NCBI RefSeq assembly: GCF_013410745.1
Contig: NZ_JACCFY010000001.1
Location: 868,001-932,000 of the forward strand
Direction: 5' to 3'
From: Nesterenkonia xinjiangensis
Lineage (GTDB): Bacteria > Actinomycetota > Actinomycetes > Actinomycetales > Micrococcaceae
DNA length: 64,000 nt
The notes under the pieces were generated by a model. That model made no database searches, was not told the DNA's origin, and saw nothing but the letters and a program-made list of their open reading frames with translations. Made by a program: the position numbers and the translations under genes. This document shows, one piece after another, positions 47,994-57,076 of this stretch. The first letter of the stretch is position 1; every line of letters begins with the position of its first letter.

Positions 47994-49214
47994 ATGACTG
48001 CCCCGTCCTCCCGCATCTCCGCCCGCATCGGCGCCATCGCGGAGTCCGCGACCCTCGCCGTCGACGCCAAGGCGAAGGCCCTGAAGGCCGCCGGCGAGGA
48101 CGTCATCGGCTTCGGGGCCGGCGAACCGGACTTCCCCACTCCGGACTACATCGTCTCCGCGGCCGTGGAGGCGGCCTCCGAGCCTCGCTTCCACCGCTAC
48201 TCGCCCGCCGCCGGCCTGCCCGAGCTGCGCCAGGCCCTGGCCGAGAAGACCACCCGGGACTCCGGGTTCGCCGTCGAGCCGAGCCAGGTGCTGGTCACCA
48301 ACGGCGGCAAGCAGGCCGTCTACAACACCTTCGCGACGCTGCTCGACCCGGGCGACGAGGTCATCCTCCCCACCCCGTACTGGACGACCTACCCGGAGGC
48401 CATCGCACTGGCCGGCGGGGTGACCCGAGAGGTCTTCGCCGGCCCTGAACAGGGCTACCGGGTCACCGTGGAGCAGCTGGAGGCCGCACTGACGGAACGC
48501 ACCAAGGTGCTGCTGTTCGTCTCGCCGTCCAATCCCACCGGCGCCGTCCACTCCCCCGAGGCCACCGCCGAGATCGGGCGCTGGGCAGCCGAGAAGGGCC
48601 TGTGGGTCGTCACCGACGAGATCTACGAGCACCTGACCTACGACGGCGCCCCCTTCACCTCGATCGCCTCGCTCCCCGAGCTGGCCGAGCAGGTCGTGGT
48701 GCTCAACGGCGTCGCCAAGACCTACGCGATGACCGGCTGGCGTGTGGGATGGATGGTCGGGCCCGCCGACATCATCAAGGCCGCCGCGAACCTGCAGTCC
48801 CACGCGACCTCCAACGTCGCCAACGTCTCCCAGATGGCGGCGCTGGCCGCCGTGACCGGGCCGCTGGACGCCGTCGAGGAGATGAAGACCGCCTTCGACC
48901 GGCGCCGCCGCGCCATGGTGGACGGGCTGAACGCGATCGCCGGCTTCTCCTGCCCCACCCCTGAGGGCGCGTTCTACGCCTATGTGGACGTCCGTGGGGC
49001 GCTGGCCGGCGGGGAGCGGCCCGCCGAGATCGCCGGCCGCACCCCGGAGACCTCCGCCGAGCTGGCCGAGCTGATCCTGGAGGAGGCGAAGGTCGCCGTC
49101 GTGCCGGGGGAGGCCTTCGGCCCCAGCGGCTTCCTGCGGCTGTCCTACGCACTCGGCGACGAGGACCTCGCCCGCGGCCTGACGCGGATCCAGGAGCTGC
49201 TGGGCACCGCCTGA
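47994..49214 (+). CDS. Class I aminotransferase (aspartate aminotransferase-type)
   Basis: A 406-residue PLP enzyme. The start [21 protein letters not shown] has AAGGAATC upstream; the frame is open 62 codons further but unrelated in sequence. Substrate- and cofactor-binding parts are [38 protein letters not shown], and the PLP lysine in [16 protein letters not shown]; the C-terminal arginine is in FLRLSYAL. It most resembles the Ibeta AspC type that moves amino groups between aspartate, glutamate and keto acids. It lies between tRNA-Trp (divergent) and pfkA. Confidence 0.9.
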   Translation: MTAPSSRISARIGAIAESATLAVDAKAKALKAAGEDVIGFGAGEPDFPTPDYIVSAAVEAASEPRFHRYSPAAGLPELRQALAEKTTRDSGFAVEPSQVLVTNGGKQAVYNTFATLLDPGDEVILPTPYWTTYPEAIALAGGVTREVFAGPEQGYRVTVEQLEAALTERTKVLLFVSPSNPTGAVHSPEATAEIGRWAAEKGLWVVTDEIYEHLTYDGAPFTSIASLPELAEQVVVLNGVAKTYAMTGWRVGWMVGPADIIKAAANLQSHATSNVANVSQMAALAAVTGPLDAVEEMKTAFDRRRRAMVDGLNAIAGFSCPTPEGAFYAYVDVRGALAGGERPAEIAGRTPETSAELAELILEEAKVAVVPGEAFGPSGFLRLSYALGDEDLARGLTRIQELLGTA

Positions 49215-49249
49215 AGCCCGCAGCGCGAGCGTCGCGCACGTCGCACCCC

Positions 49250-49255
49250 TAGACT
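49250..49255 (+). promoter_or_regulatory. Candidate -10 box of pfkA
   Basis: TAGACT followed by GGACGCA gives a likely transcription start near 49262, leaving a leader of about 64 bases before the pfkA ATG. Confidence 0.4.
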
Positions 49256-49325
49256 GGACGCATCCACCTGTCGAGGGCGCCAGGTCGTTCACCCATGATC
49301 CGACAGGAAAGGGACGAGCTGCACC

Positions 49326-50357
49326 ATGCGCATCGGACTCCTCACCTCCGGCGGCGACTGCCCCGGTCTCAACGCCGTCATCCGCTCCGCCGTGCTGCAC
49401 GGCATCAAGAGTTACGGCGACGAGTTCGTCGGCTTCCGCAGCGGCTGGCGCGGCCTCATCGAGGGCGACTACATGGAGCTCAGCCGCCAGGACGTGCGTG
49501 GCCTCGCGCGCGAAGGCGGCACCATCCTCGGCACCTCACGCACCCACCCCTACAACCACCCCAAGGGCGGTCCGGAGAACATCCGGAAGGCGATGCGCCG
49601 GCATGACATCGACGCCGTCATCGCCATCGGCGGGGAGGGCACGCTGGCCGGCGCCCGACGCCTGGCCGTCGACGGCATCCCGGTGGTGGGCGTGCCCAAG
49701 ACGATCGACAACGACCTGAAGGCCACCGACTACACCTTCGGCTTCGACACCGCGATCTCCATCGCCACCGACGCCATGGACCGGCTGCGCACCACCGGCG
49801 AGTCCCACCACCGGTGCATGGTCGCCGAGGTCATGGGCCGTCACGTCGGCTGGATCGCCCTGCACTCCGGCATGGCGGCCGGTGCGCATGCGATCCTCAT
49901 CCCGGAGCAGAAGGTCAGCCTGGATCAGATCAACGAGTGGGTCGAGCAGGTCCACTCGCGCGGTCGCTCCCCACTGGTCGTGGTCGCCGAGGGGTTCATC
50001 CCCGAGGGCGCGGAGGAGGCCGTGGCCGGCAAGGGCCAGGAGGCTGACGGGCGTCCCCGCCTGGGAGGGATCGGCGAGTGGCTGACCCACCAGATCGAGG
50101 AGAGGACCGGGATCGAGACCCGCAACACCACGCTGGGACACATCCAGCGCGGCGGGAACCCGACCGGCTACGACCGCGTGCTCGCGACCCGCTTCGGCAT
50201 CAAGGCGCTGGACCTGGTCCACGAGCAGGCCTGGGGGCACATGGCCTCGCTGCGCGGCACGGAGATCGTCAAGGTGGACTTGGCAGAGGCACTGGACGGC
50301 CTCAAGGAGGTTCCGCTGCCGCGCTACGAAGAGGCCAAGATCCTCTTCGGGCGCTGA
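49326..50357 (+). CDS. pfkA: 6-phosphofructokinase
   Basis: A 343-residue enzyme converting fructose 6-phosphate to the 1,6-bisphosphate. The nucleotide loop GGDCPGLN is at 9-16, GGEGT at 102-106 and the catalytic TIDND at 126-130, with VMGRHVGW and the C-terminal GHIQRGGNPTGYDR. Glycine at the position that in pyrophosphate enzymes is aspartate (GGEDT) points to ATP as donor. GGAAAGGGA precedes the ATG. Confidence 0.95.
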   Translation: MRIGLLTSGGDCPGLNAVIRSAVLHGIKSYGDEFVGFRSGWRGLIEGDYMELSRQDVRGLAREGGTILGTSRTHPYNHPKGGPENIRKAMRRHDIDAVIAIGGEGTLAGARRLAVDGIPVVGVPKTIDNDLKATDYTFGFDTAISIATDAMDRLRTTGESHHRCMVAEVMGRHVGWIALHSGMAAGAHAILIPEQKVSLDQINEWVEQVHSRGRSPLVVVAEGFIPEGAEEAVAGKGQEADGRPRLGGIGEWLTHQIEERTGIETRNTTLGHIQRGGNPTGYDRVLATRFGIKALDLVHEQAWGHMASLRGTEIVKVDLAEALDGLKEVPLPRYEEAKILFGR

Positions 50358-50370
50358 ACCGCACCGCGCG

Positions 50371-50376
50371 TAGAGT
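50371..50376 (+). promoter_or_regulatory. -10 box of the 50384 gene (leaderless)
   Basis: TAGAGT ends seven bases before the ATG; no ribosome-binding site is present, so the mRNA should start at or near the start codon. Confidence 0.5.
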
Positions 50377-50383
50377 GGCCTCC

Positions 50384-51124
50384 ATGTCGCTGACCGAACA
50401 GACCCGGCAGATCGTCAAGCTGGCCTGGTCCCGCATGCTGCGCCTGGAGGACACCGACCTGGATCTCGGAGACCCCTCCGTGCGGGTGGAGGCGGTGGAG
50501 GACGACGCCGCGGCGGTGACGTTCGTGCGGCTCTTCGACCGCACGGTGATCTTCGGGCCCTCCGAGGTGGTGGGCGATGCCCGACGTCTCGACGACGACC
50601 TCCTGGCCCAGGAACGCACGCTGCTGGACCTGGTGCGAGCCCACCACGGCGGGGCGCGGGCGCTCGGCGCGGCTCAGCTCTTCTACTGCGAGGAGCCGCC
50701 GCAGGTCAGCCCGCCGTCCGGCGTCGCCGTCTCCTTCGAGCCCGAGCATGTCGCCGAGCTGATGGCCGCCTGTCCCGCCGACGACGTGGCCGGCTCCGGG
50801 CTGGCCGACGCCGTCTGGGCGGCCACGCTGGTGGCTGACCGGGCGTCCCCGCAGGATCCGCAGATCGCCGAGGAGCAGGTGCTCTCCGCCGCGGGCCGTG
50901 AGGTCTGGCAGCAGATGATCGCTCAGCTGGGCGTGCTCTCCCATCCCGAGCACCGCGGTCGCGGGCACGGTCGCTGCATCGCCGCGGTGGCGATGGAGGA
51001 GGCGTTCGTGGACGGGCTGATCCCGCAGTGGCGAGCCGCCCTGGAGAATCCATCCTCCCGCCGAGCGGCGATCAGGCTGGGCTTCACGCTCGCGGGCTCA
51101 CAGACCACCGTCGTGCTGGAATGA
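50384..51124 (+). CDS. GNAT-like N-acetyltransferase domain protein
   Basis: A 246-residue protein. The N-terminal ~130 residues are an alpha/beta region without a clear name (LAWSRMLRLEDTDLDLGD; SVRVEAVEDDAAAVTFVRLF); the C-terminal part has the acetyl-CoA-binding pattern LGVLSHPEHRGRGHGRCIAA followed by NPSSRRAAIRLGFTLAG, which is the GNAT layout. The substrate is unknown. Start taken at the ATG that is seven bases after a TAGAGT box. Confidence 0.75.
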   Translation: MSLTEQTRQIVKLAWSRMLRLEDTDLDLGDPSVRVEAVEDDAAAVTFVRLFDRTVIFGPSEVVGDARRLDDDLLAQERTLLDLVRAHHGGARALGAAQLFYCEEPPQVSPPSGVAVSFEPEHVAELMAACPADDVAGSGLADAVWAATLVADRASPQDPQIAEEQVLSAAGREVWQQMIAQLGVLSHPEHRGRGHGRCIAAVAMEEAFVDGLIPQWRAALENPSSRRAAIRLGFTLAGSQTTVVLE

Positions 51125-51133
51125 ACGCCCCGC

Positions 51134-52291
51134 TCAGCGCGGGCCGCGGAGGAAGTCCCCCTGCGGACGACCGACCGTCTTGCCGGCGTCGGGACGCACG
51201 ATGACCTCCTGGGCCGCGGCGTAGAAGCTCTCCGCCTCGGCGTCACGCACCACCAGTCGCGCCTCCGGTCCCACGCGGCGTTTCAGCAGGGCCAGCGCGA
51301 TCGGACCCATCTCGTGATGCCGGGCCACCGAGGTCACGGTCCCGACCGACCGCTCGCGCTCCATCGACTCACGCGTGGCGGCGTCGACGTCGGCGGGGGC
51401 GAGCACCTCTGAGCCGACCGTCGGCAGGGTGTGCTCGCTGCCGTCGAGATGCAGGAACACGAGCCGACGCGGGGGGTGGCCGAGGTTGTGCACGCGGGCG
51501 ACGGTCTCCTGGCCGCGGTAGCAGCCCTTCGACAGGTGCACGGCCGTGCGGATCAGGTCGAGCTCATGCGGGATGGTCTTCTCGTCCACCTCGTGGGCGA
51601 GCCGGGGCCGCCACGCGGCGATGCGCAGCGCCTCGGCGGCGAACGTGCCGGCCGGCCGCCACCCCTGCTCCTCCAGGGAGGCGACGACCTCCATCAGTCG
51701 GGGCCGCTCCACCAGGGTCAGGCGCCAGGACCAGTCCACGGCGGGGTGGTCCTCCTCGGCCACAGCGGCGTAGCTGACCGCGCCCTCGCACAGCCGCGGC
51801 CAGGGGTCCTCCCAGCGCACCGGCAGCACTCCGGCAGACTCGGCTTCCTGAGGGAGCGCCGTGGTGGAGCCCAGGACGGCGACCTCTGCGGTGCGTTCGA
51901 CGATCTCCACCTGCAGCATGAACTTCATCGAGTCCAGCCAGCCCGCCAGCCGCGGGCCATGCGCAGCCTCGGTGATCAGCCAGGCGGTCTCGCCGTCGTC
52001 GACGATCGCGGCGTCATGCTCGATGCGGCCGGAGATGTCCAGCAGCAACAGCTCGCTCGACTCGCCGGGCTGCAGGGCGGCGGTCTGCTGCGAGGAGAGG
52101 GTGCTCAGCCAGGAGAGCCGATCCGGCCCCGAGACCGTGACCACCGCCAGATGGGAGAGGTCGACGACGGCACGTCCGCCCTCCAGGGCGCGCTGCTCCC
52201 CGGTGGGGTCGCCGTAGTGGGCCGCGACGCCGGAGTCCTCCCGGCCGGCGGCCACTGCACCCTGGCGCTGCATCAACGGACTCGTGCTCAC
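51134..52291 (-). CDS. ygfZ: Folate-binding YgfZ/GcvT-family protein
   Basis: A 385-residue protein with a GcvT-like N-terminal fold (VVDLSHLAVVTVSGPDRLSW) and the family signature KGCYRGQE (around residue 270). YgfZ proteins support assembly or repair of some iron-sulfur enzymes with tetrahydrofolate. GAAGGAG precedes the GTG start. It is the last gene of a minus-strand group that begins with the small membrane protein and the nitrobindin-like gene. Confidence 0.9.
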   Translation of the reverse strand: MSTSPLMQRQGAVAAGREDSGVAAHYGDPTGEQRALEGGRAVVDLSHLAVVTVSGPDRLSWLSTLSSQQTAALQPGESSELLLLDISGRIEHDAAIVDDGETAWLITEAAHGPRLAGWLDSMKFMLQVEIVERTAEVAVLGSTTALPQEAESAGVLPVRWEDPWPRLCEGAVSYAAVAEEDHPAVDWSWRLTLVERPRLMEVVASLEEQGWRPAGTFAAEALRIAAWRPRLAHEVDEKTIPHELDLIRTAVHLSKGCYRGQETVARVHNLGHPPRRLVFLHLDGSEHTLPTVGSEVLAPADVDAATRESMERERSVGTVTSVARHHEMGPIALALLKRRVGPEARLVVRDAEAESFYAAAQEVIVRPDAGKTVGRPQGDFLRGPR

Positions 52292-52314
52292 GGGCGCTCC
52301 TTCGAGGTCGGTGC

Positions 52315-52929
52315 TCAGCGTCCCGGGTCAGCAGCTGACGCTCGGCGATCCAGGATCGCGGAGGCGTGCGGCTCCATATCCCCGTCGGCGCCGCGGATGT
52401 CCCAGCGCCAGAAGAGCTGACTGTTCACCAGGCCGAACATGCGGGTGGCCCCGTTGTATTCCGCGGCGTGCTCGCCACGCATCACCGCATCTGTGGCGAT
52501 CTGCAGCTGCGGCCCCTTGATCTGGCCGAAGTACAGCTCCGTGAGGCTCCCGGGATGAGAGATCGTCGCCGTGATCGGGTAGGAACCGTCCGCGTTGACG
52601 AGCTGCTCCACCTCGGAGGCGGTCTTATAGGCGGGCACGACGTCGGCAGGATGCAGCCCGGGGCCGACGTCGGCGTCGGCGCGCGGCCGGTCCAGCGCCC
52701 AGAATCCGGACTCCACGCTCAGCGGGCGCAGCCGGGAACCGGACTCGTCGGTGAGCCAAGACTCGGCGCGGTACTCGACGAACTCCAGGCCGGAGTCGCG
52801 GAATGTGACACGCTGGGTGAAGGTGGGGTCCGACTCTTCGCCGGAGCCCAGGCGGCCCTCGCCCTCCCAGCTGCCGAGCAGCCAGTACAGCGGAGCCAGC
52901 TCAGGCGTGAGATCTGTGGGCAGCTCCAT
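52315..52929 (-). CDS. Nitrobindin-like heme-binding beta-barrel (FABP-like) protein
   Basis: About 204 residues from the ATG at 52929; a TTG three codons earlier is also open. The nitrobindin motif GSWEGEG is at residues 19-25, and the C-terminal HASAILDRR contains the histidine expected to bind heme iron. Related mycobacterial and THAP4-type proteins bind ferric heme and turn peroxynitrite into nitrate. It lies between a small membrane protein and ygfZ, near mycothiol synthase, in keeping with an oxidative or nitrosative stress role (inference). Confidence 0.85.
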   Translation of the reverse strand: MELPTDLTPELAPLYWLLGSWEGEGRLGSGEESDPTFTQRVTFRDSGLEFVEYRAESWLTDESGSRLRPLSVESGFWALDRPRADADVGPGLHPADVVPAYKTASEVEQLVNADGSYPITATISHPGSLTELYFGQIKGPQLQIATDAVMRGEHAAEYNGATRMFGLVNSQLFWRWDIRGADGDMEPHASAILDRRASAADPGR

Positions 52930-52941
52930 AGGTGCCAAGGC

Positions 52942-53076
52942 TCAGCGCTGCCCCTTGTACAGGCGGGAGACGACGGTCCAGGAGATGCCGGCGATGACCA
53001 GCGTCGCCAGGATCAGCAGCCCGATGAAGAAGATCTCCAGGGCGAGCAGCGAGACGTTCTGCAGTGCGAATTCCAT
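52942..53076 (-). CDS. 44-residue single-span membrane protein
   Basis: Starts MEFALQNVSLLALEIFFIGL at an ATG seven bases after TAGACT (53084-53089), so the mRNA is probably leaderless. One membrane helix (about 10-32) and a short basic tail (SRLYKGQR). The next gene (nitrobindin-like) begins 12 bases after its stop, so they should be cotranscribed. No family is recognised; because of its size it could be missed by gene callers. Confidence 0.6.
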   Translation of the reverse strand: MEFALQNVSLLALEIFFIGLLILATLVIAGISWTVVSRLYKGQR

Positions 53077-53083
53077 GCCGGAG

Positions 53084-53089
53084 AGTCTA
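53084..53089 (-). promoter_or_regulatory. -10 box of the 44-residue membrane protein gene (leaderless)
   Basis: TAGACT on the minus strand, seven bases before the ATG at 53076. It would drive the small gene, the nitrobindin-like gene and probably ygfZ. Confidence 0.5.
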
Positions 53090-53134
53090 CCCCCGGCATC
53101 GGCCCGATGTGGCGTCACCGACACCAGATGACCT

Positions 53135-53980
53135 TCAGACGAAGAGCAGCCGTTCGGCGAAGTAGACCAGCGCCCCCATGCCCGCGATCGGCGCCGCTCC
53201 GACGGCCATCGCGGAGAGCCGACCCTCCGGGGCGCCCTGGACGATGAGGAACCGGCGCATCGCAGCGATCAGCGCGCCGGCGCCCAGCCCCAGCAGCCCG
53301 GAGAAGAGCAGCGTCAGCTCCCCCCACAGCAGCGCCGTGCCCAGCGCTCCGGCGAAGCCGCCGAGCACCACCAGCGGCAGGACGAGCGCATCGCGCAGCG
53401 GCAGGCAGGCCAGCAGCACCGAGACTCCGAGACCGATGGCGGCCAGACCGACCACCGAGAGCTCACCCCCTGTGCCGGTGACGTCGAGCAGGGCCCAGTC
53501 CTCGAAGAGCGTCAGCCCCGGCACGGCCAGGACCCCGAGGGCGTCGTCGCTGTCACCGATGCCGACCAGCTCCGCGGGATAGCGCAGCCCGGCGACCCAG
53601 CCGGCCGCCGTCGTGGAGATGACGACCCCGGCGCTGGCGCCCAGCGTGGACTCCAGCCGATGCGGACGGCCGGTGCCGCGCAGCACCTGGATGACGAAGA
53701 CCGACATCACGCCGAAGGCCAGCGCCACCGAGGACCAGAAGAACAGCGACTCCACCTCGCGGACGACGGCGGCACCGAGCGCGGCCACCACGCCGGCCAG
53801 CAGGATCACCGTGGAGAGCGAGCGGCGCGCCGTCACTCCCATCAGCTGCGGCCAGCCCAGGGAGAGCACGAGGCAGATCACGCACACCACCGCGGTCAGG
53901 GCAGAGGTGCCCGCCCAGGAGCCCGCGACCAGGGCGATCGTCGAGAGCAGGGCCGAGGCGGCCACCGGGAAGTACTTCAC
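53135..53980 (-). CDS. Polytopic membrane protein (permease-like)
   Basis: About 281 residues from a GTG at 53980 (MKYFPVAASALLSTIALVAG). Eight or nine membrane segments spread over the whole length, with few charges between them; short loops such as GIGDSDDALG are acidic. No transporter signature is recognised. The start is not certain because no good ribosome-binding site is seen; CAAGAT eight bases before the GTG may be a -10 box. It is divergent from glnR. Confidence 0.65.
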   Translation of the reverse strand: MKYFPVAASALLSTIALVAGSWAGTSALTAVVCVICLVLSLGWPQLMGVTARRSLSTVILLAGVVAALGAAVVREVESLFFWSSVALAFGVMSVFVIQVLRGTGRPHRLESTLGASAGVVISTTAAGWVAGLRYPAELVGIGDSDDALGVLAVPGLTLFEDWALLDVTGTGGELSVVGLAAIGLGVSVLLACLPLRDALVLPLVVLGGFAGALGTALLWGELTLLFSGLLGLGAGALIAAMRRFLIVQGAPEGRLSAMAVGAAPIAGMGALVYFAERLLFV

Positions 53981-54055
53981 ACCAGGACATCTTGCCAGAG
54001 GCCCGCATGAGAGCTGCTGTGACGTGGCCCGCGCCCGGCTGACCGGCGAGGCAGA

Positions 54056-54061
54056 TATACT
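54056..54061 (+). promoter_or_regulatory. Candidate -10 box of glnR
   Basis: TATACT, about 69 bases before the glnR ATG, is a near-consensus -10; the -35 is not clear. Confidence 0.4.
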
Positions 54062-54129
54062 CGACGTCGTGCGATCCCGCGCACTGCTGGCGCTCACGGT
54101 GATGATGACACGCTCGAGAAGGGACCCGG

Positions 54130-54831
54130 ATGGCTCAGGTGCTGCTGCTCTCTGACGCCCCCGACGACGCCCTGCCATCCCTCGAGCTCCTCACCCACCG
54201 GGTGCGTGTCTTTCCGGCCGAGGCCGCCTCAATCGTGCGGGCCCCCAACGCCGACCTCACCCTGGTGGACGCCCGCCGGAACCTCGCCCACGTCCGTTCC
54301 CTGTGCCAGCTGGTGAAGTCCTCCATGCTCACCCCGATCGTGGTGATCGTGGCCGAGGCGGGGCTGCCCACGCTCAACGAGTCCTGGCAGGTCGACGACT
54401 TCGTGCTCTCCGACGCCAGCCCTGGCGAGGTCGACGCTCGGATCCGGCTGGCCGCCGTCGAGGTGGAGGAGGAGAACCCCACTGGGGAGATCCGGGCCGG
54501 CGGCATCACCATCGACGAGACCACCTACATGGCGACCATCGACGGCCGGCTGCTGAATCTGACGTACAAGGAGTTCGAGCTGCTCAAGCACCTCACCCTC
54601 CACCCCGGTCAGGTCTTCACCCGCGACCGCCTGCTCCATGACGTGTGGGGCTACGACTATTTCGGCGGCACCCGCACCGTGGACGTCCACATTCGCCGCC
54701 TCCGCGCCAAGCTCGGCCCGGACCACGAGTCGCTGATCGGCACGGTGCGCAACGTGGGATACCGCCTGGTCGTCGACGACGCCGGGCGTGCGGGCCGCGC
54801 GGCGCGCACCGGAGACGGCGACGGCGACTGA
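54130..54831 (+). CDS. glnR: GlnR-type orphan OmpR-family response regulator
   Basis: A 233-residue protein. The N-terminal receiver-like domain (about 1-110) resembles Streptomyces GlnR: DLTLVDARRNLAHVRSLCQL, with an atypical phosphorylation pocket. The C-terminal winged helix (about 130-220) has LTYKEFELLKHLTLHPGQVF, GYDYFGGTRTVDVHIRRLRA and HESLIGTVRNVGYRL. GlnR is the global nitrogen regulator of many actinobacteria and acts without a paired kinase, as here. AAGGGA lies upstream of the ATG. mshD follows, an arrangement also seen in relatives. Confidence 0.85.
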   Translation: MAQVLLLSDAPDDALPSLELLTHRVRVFPAEAASIVRAPNADLTLVDARRNLAHVRSLCQLVKSSMLTPIVVIVAEAGLPTLNESWQVDDFVLSDASPGEVDARIRLAAVEVEEENPTGEIRAGGITIDETTYMATIDGRLLNLTYKEFELLKHLTLHPGQVFTRDRLLHDVWGYDYFGGTRTVDVHIRRLRAKLGPDHESLIGTVRNVGYRLVVDDAGRAGRAARTGDGDGD

Positions 54832-54899
54832 ACCTCCCCCGTACCGTCGCAGGAGCCGGGTCGGCGCTGGACCCGAGCCGCGAGGGTTCCCGCCTCCGT

Positions 54900-54905
54900 T
54901 AGAGT
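54900..54905 (+). promoter_or_regulatory. -10 box of mshD (leaderless)
   Basis: TAGAGT ends six bases before the mshD ATG. Confidence 0.5.
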
Positions 54906-54911
54906 GGAGAC

Positions 54912-55928
54912 ATGAGCTCCGAGGAGACCCAGATCGCCCCCGAGACGACCATCGAGCTGAGCGGCGGTGCTCCCACCCCGGATCAGGTGGACGCCCTCGT
55001 CGAGCTGGCGCACGCCGCCGAGGAGGCCGACGCCAATCCCCCGTTCTCCGAGCAGACCCTGGTGGAGCTCCACAAGGCCGCCGACTCCGGCGCCATGGAC
55101 GCACCGCTGCGTGTGGCCTACGCCTGGGCGGCACCCGACGAGGGCAGCACCGACCACCAGTACCTGCTGGCCGGAGCCGGCGTCGTCGTCCTGGGTGGTG
55201 AGGGCTCCCCGGACGTCCTGGAGCTGGTGGTCCGTCCCAACTGCCGCCAGCACGGGATCGGTGGCCAGCTGGCCACCACGCTCGCCGACGACGTCCTCGC
55301 CCCCCAGCCCGGACGCATCCAGCGGGCCTGGGCCCATGGCGAGCACGACGCCGCCGCGCTGCTGGCCGTCCGTCACGGGTGGGCCCCGGTGCGCGAGCTC
55401 TGGCGCATGCGGCTCACCTCCCTGGACGAGATCCCCTCCCCGCGCCTCCCGGAGACCGTGACCATCCGCCCCTTCGAGACCGGCCGTGACGAGCAGGCCT
55501 GGCTGCGGGCCAATGTCGCGGCCTTCGCCGACCACCCCGAGCAGGGCCGGCTCACCCGTGAGGACCTCGACGCTCGGATGGCCGAGGAGTGGTTCGAACC
55601 CTCCGGATTCCTCCTCGCCGAGGAGGACGGCCAGCTGCTGGGCTTCCACTGGACCAAGGTCCACCCCGGCGAGGACGGCGGCTCCGAGCCGCTGGGCGAG
55701 GTCTACGTGGTCGGCGTCGTGCCCGATGCCCAGGGCCGCGGGCTCGGGTACTCCCTGACGCTGGCCGGCATCGAGCACCTGCGCTCGCAAGGGCTGGGAG
55801 CGATCATGCTCTACGTCGACTCGGACAACACACCCGCCGTGGAGCTCTACCGCAGGCTCGGGTTCACCCGCTGGGACGTGGACACCATGTACGCGCCGGT
55901 GACCGAGCCCGGGGCGGAGCCCGCCTGA
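54912..55928 (+). CDS. mshD: Mycothiol synthase
   Basis: A 338-residue protein of two GNAT domains in tandem. The N-terminal half has LELVVRPNCRQHGIGGQLAT; the C-terminal, catalytic half has EVYVVGVVPDAQGRGLGYSL, AIMLYVDSDNTPAVELYRRL and a final FTRWDVDTMY. MshD acetylates Cys-GlcN-Ins with acetyl-CoA, the last step of mycothiol synthesis; mycothiol is the main thiol of actinobacteria. It directly follows glnR. Confidence 0.93.
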   Translation: MSSEETQIAPETTIELSGGAPTPDQVDALVELAHAAEEADANPPFSEQTLVELHKAADSGAMDAPLRVAYAWAAPDEGSTDHQYLLAGAGVVVLGGEGSPDVLELVVRPNCRQHGIGGQLATTLADDVLAPQPGRIQRAWAHGEHDAAALLAVRHGWAPVRELWRMRLTSLDEIPSPRLPETVTIRPFETGRDEQAWLRANVAAFADHPEQGRLTREDLDARMAEEWFEPSGFLLAEEDGQLLGFHWTKVHPGEDGGSEPLGEVYVVGVVPDAQGRGLGYSLTLAGIEHLRSQGLGAIMLYVDSDNTPAVELYRRLGFTRWDVDTMYAPVTEPGAEPA

Positions 55929-55967
55929 CCCTGACCGTGACTGCGTGAGACAGCGAGCACCGATCCG

Positions 55968-57044
55968 ATGAACCCCCGGCCGAGCGCCCCCGCCGAGAGC
56001 ACCGGCACCAGCAGTGACAGCATCCCCGACTCCGCCGTGCCTCCCGCAGGGGACACCCTGCGCCGAGTCCCCCGCCGCCGCACCGAGGTCTGCGCCGACG
56101 ACGGCACCGACGCCCAGATCATCGCCGCCGGCGCGCTGTGCTGGCGGCTGCACCGCGGGGAGCTGGAGGTGCTGCTCATCCACCGGCCGCGCTATGACGA
56201 CTGGTCCTTCCCCAAGGGCAAGCTCGACCCCGGCGAGACGATCCCCGAGTGCGCGGTGCGGGAGGTCTCCGAGGAGATCGGCCTGCAGGTGCGGCTGGGC
56301 GTCCCCCTGCCGGTCACTCGCTACGACGTGCGGAAGAACGGCCGACCCAAGGCCAAGGAGGTCTGGTACTGGGCGGCCCGCATCATCAAAGGCACTCCGA
56401 CGCCGGACGGCCAGGAGACGGACGAGGTCCGCTGGGCGCCGGTCGCCGTCGCCCACGAGATGCTGACCAACGAGACGGACCGCGAGCCCCTCGAGGAGCT
56501 GGAGCGTCTCCACTCACGCATGCGGCTGCACACCAGCCCCTTCGTGGTGCTGCGCCACGCGAAGGCCAAGCCGCGCGCCAGCTGGTCCCGCGCCGAGGGA
56601 GAGCGCCCGCTGGCCGCCACCGGCAAGCGGCAGGCCCGGGCCGTGGAACGGCTGCTCACCGCCTGGCGGCCCCGGCTCATCGAGACCAGCCCGTGGAGAC
56701 GCTGCGTGGAGACCGTAGCTCCCTATGTCCGGCGGCACCGGCACAAACTCAAGCACCGCAAGTCCCTCACCGAGAAGCGCGCCCAGGAGGACCCCCGCAA
56801 GCCGGTGCACCGCACCCGCAAATGCCTGGAGGTCCTGCAGCCCACGGTGCTCTGCACCCACCGTCCGGTGCTGCCCCTGGTGCTCGACGAGCTCCGCGAC
56901 TGGATCCACGATCCGGCCCTCCTGCAGGCGATGCCCGACGCCGACCCCTACCTGAGTCCCGGGGCGGTGCTGGTCGCCCAGCAGGCGGTGGACCGCGGCG
57001 GCGAGATCGTCTCGGTGGAGATCTACGAACCCTTCGAGGACTGA
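55968..57044 (+). CDS. mutT1: MutT1-like Nudix hydrolase fused to histidine phosphatase
   Basis: A 358-residue two-domain protein. An N-terminal Nudix domain (about 48-185) has the box GKLDPGETIPECAVREVSEE; the C-terminal histidine-phosphatase domain (about 190-355) begins VVLRHAKAKPR and has the family second histidine in LCTHRPVLP. Mycobacterial MutT1 with the same fusion hydrolyses 8-oxo-dGTP and diadenosine polyphosphates. The arginine after the RHA motif and the Nudix glutamates are present. No clear ribosome-binding site precedes the ATG at 55968. Confidence 0.9.
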   Translation: MNPRPSAPAESTGTSSDSIPDSAVPPAGDTLRRVPRRRTEVCADDGTDAQIIAAGALCWRLHRGELEVLLIHRPRYDDWSFPKGKLDPGETIPECAVREVSEEIGLQVRLGVPLPVTRYDVRKNGRPKAKEVWYWAARIIKGTPTPDGQETDEVRWAPVAVAHEMLTNETDREPLEELERLHSRMRLHTSPFVVLRHAKAKPRASWSRAEGERPLAATGKRQARAVERLLTAWRPRLIETSPWRRCVETVAPYVRRHRHKLKHRKSLTEKRAQEDPRKPVHRTRKCLEVLQPTVLCTHRPVLPLVLDELRDWIHDPALLQAMPDADPYLSPGAVLVAQQAVDRGGEIVSVEIYEPFED

Positions 57045-57064
57045 CAGCGCTCCTTCAGTGACGG

Positions 57065-57070
57065 TAGTCT
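57065..57070 (+). promoter_or_regulatory. -10 box of the 57077 gene (leaderless)
   Basis: TAGTCT ends six bases before the ATG. Confidence 0.45.
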
Positions 57071-57076
57071 CACCTC

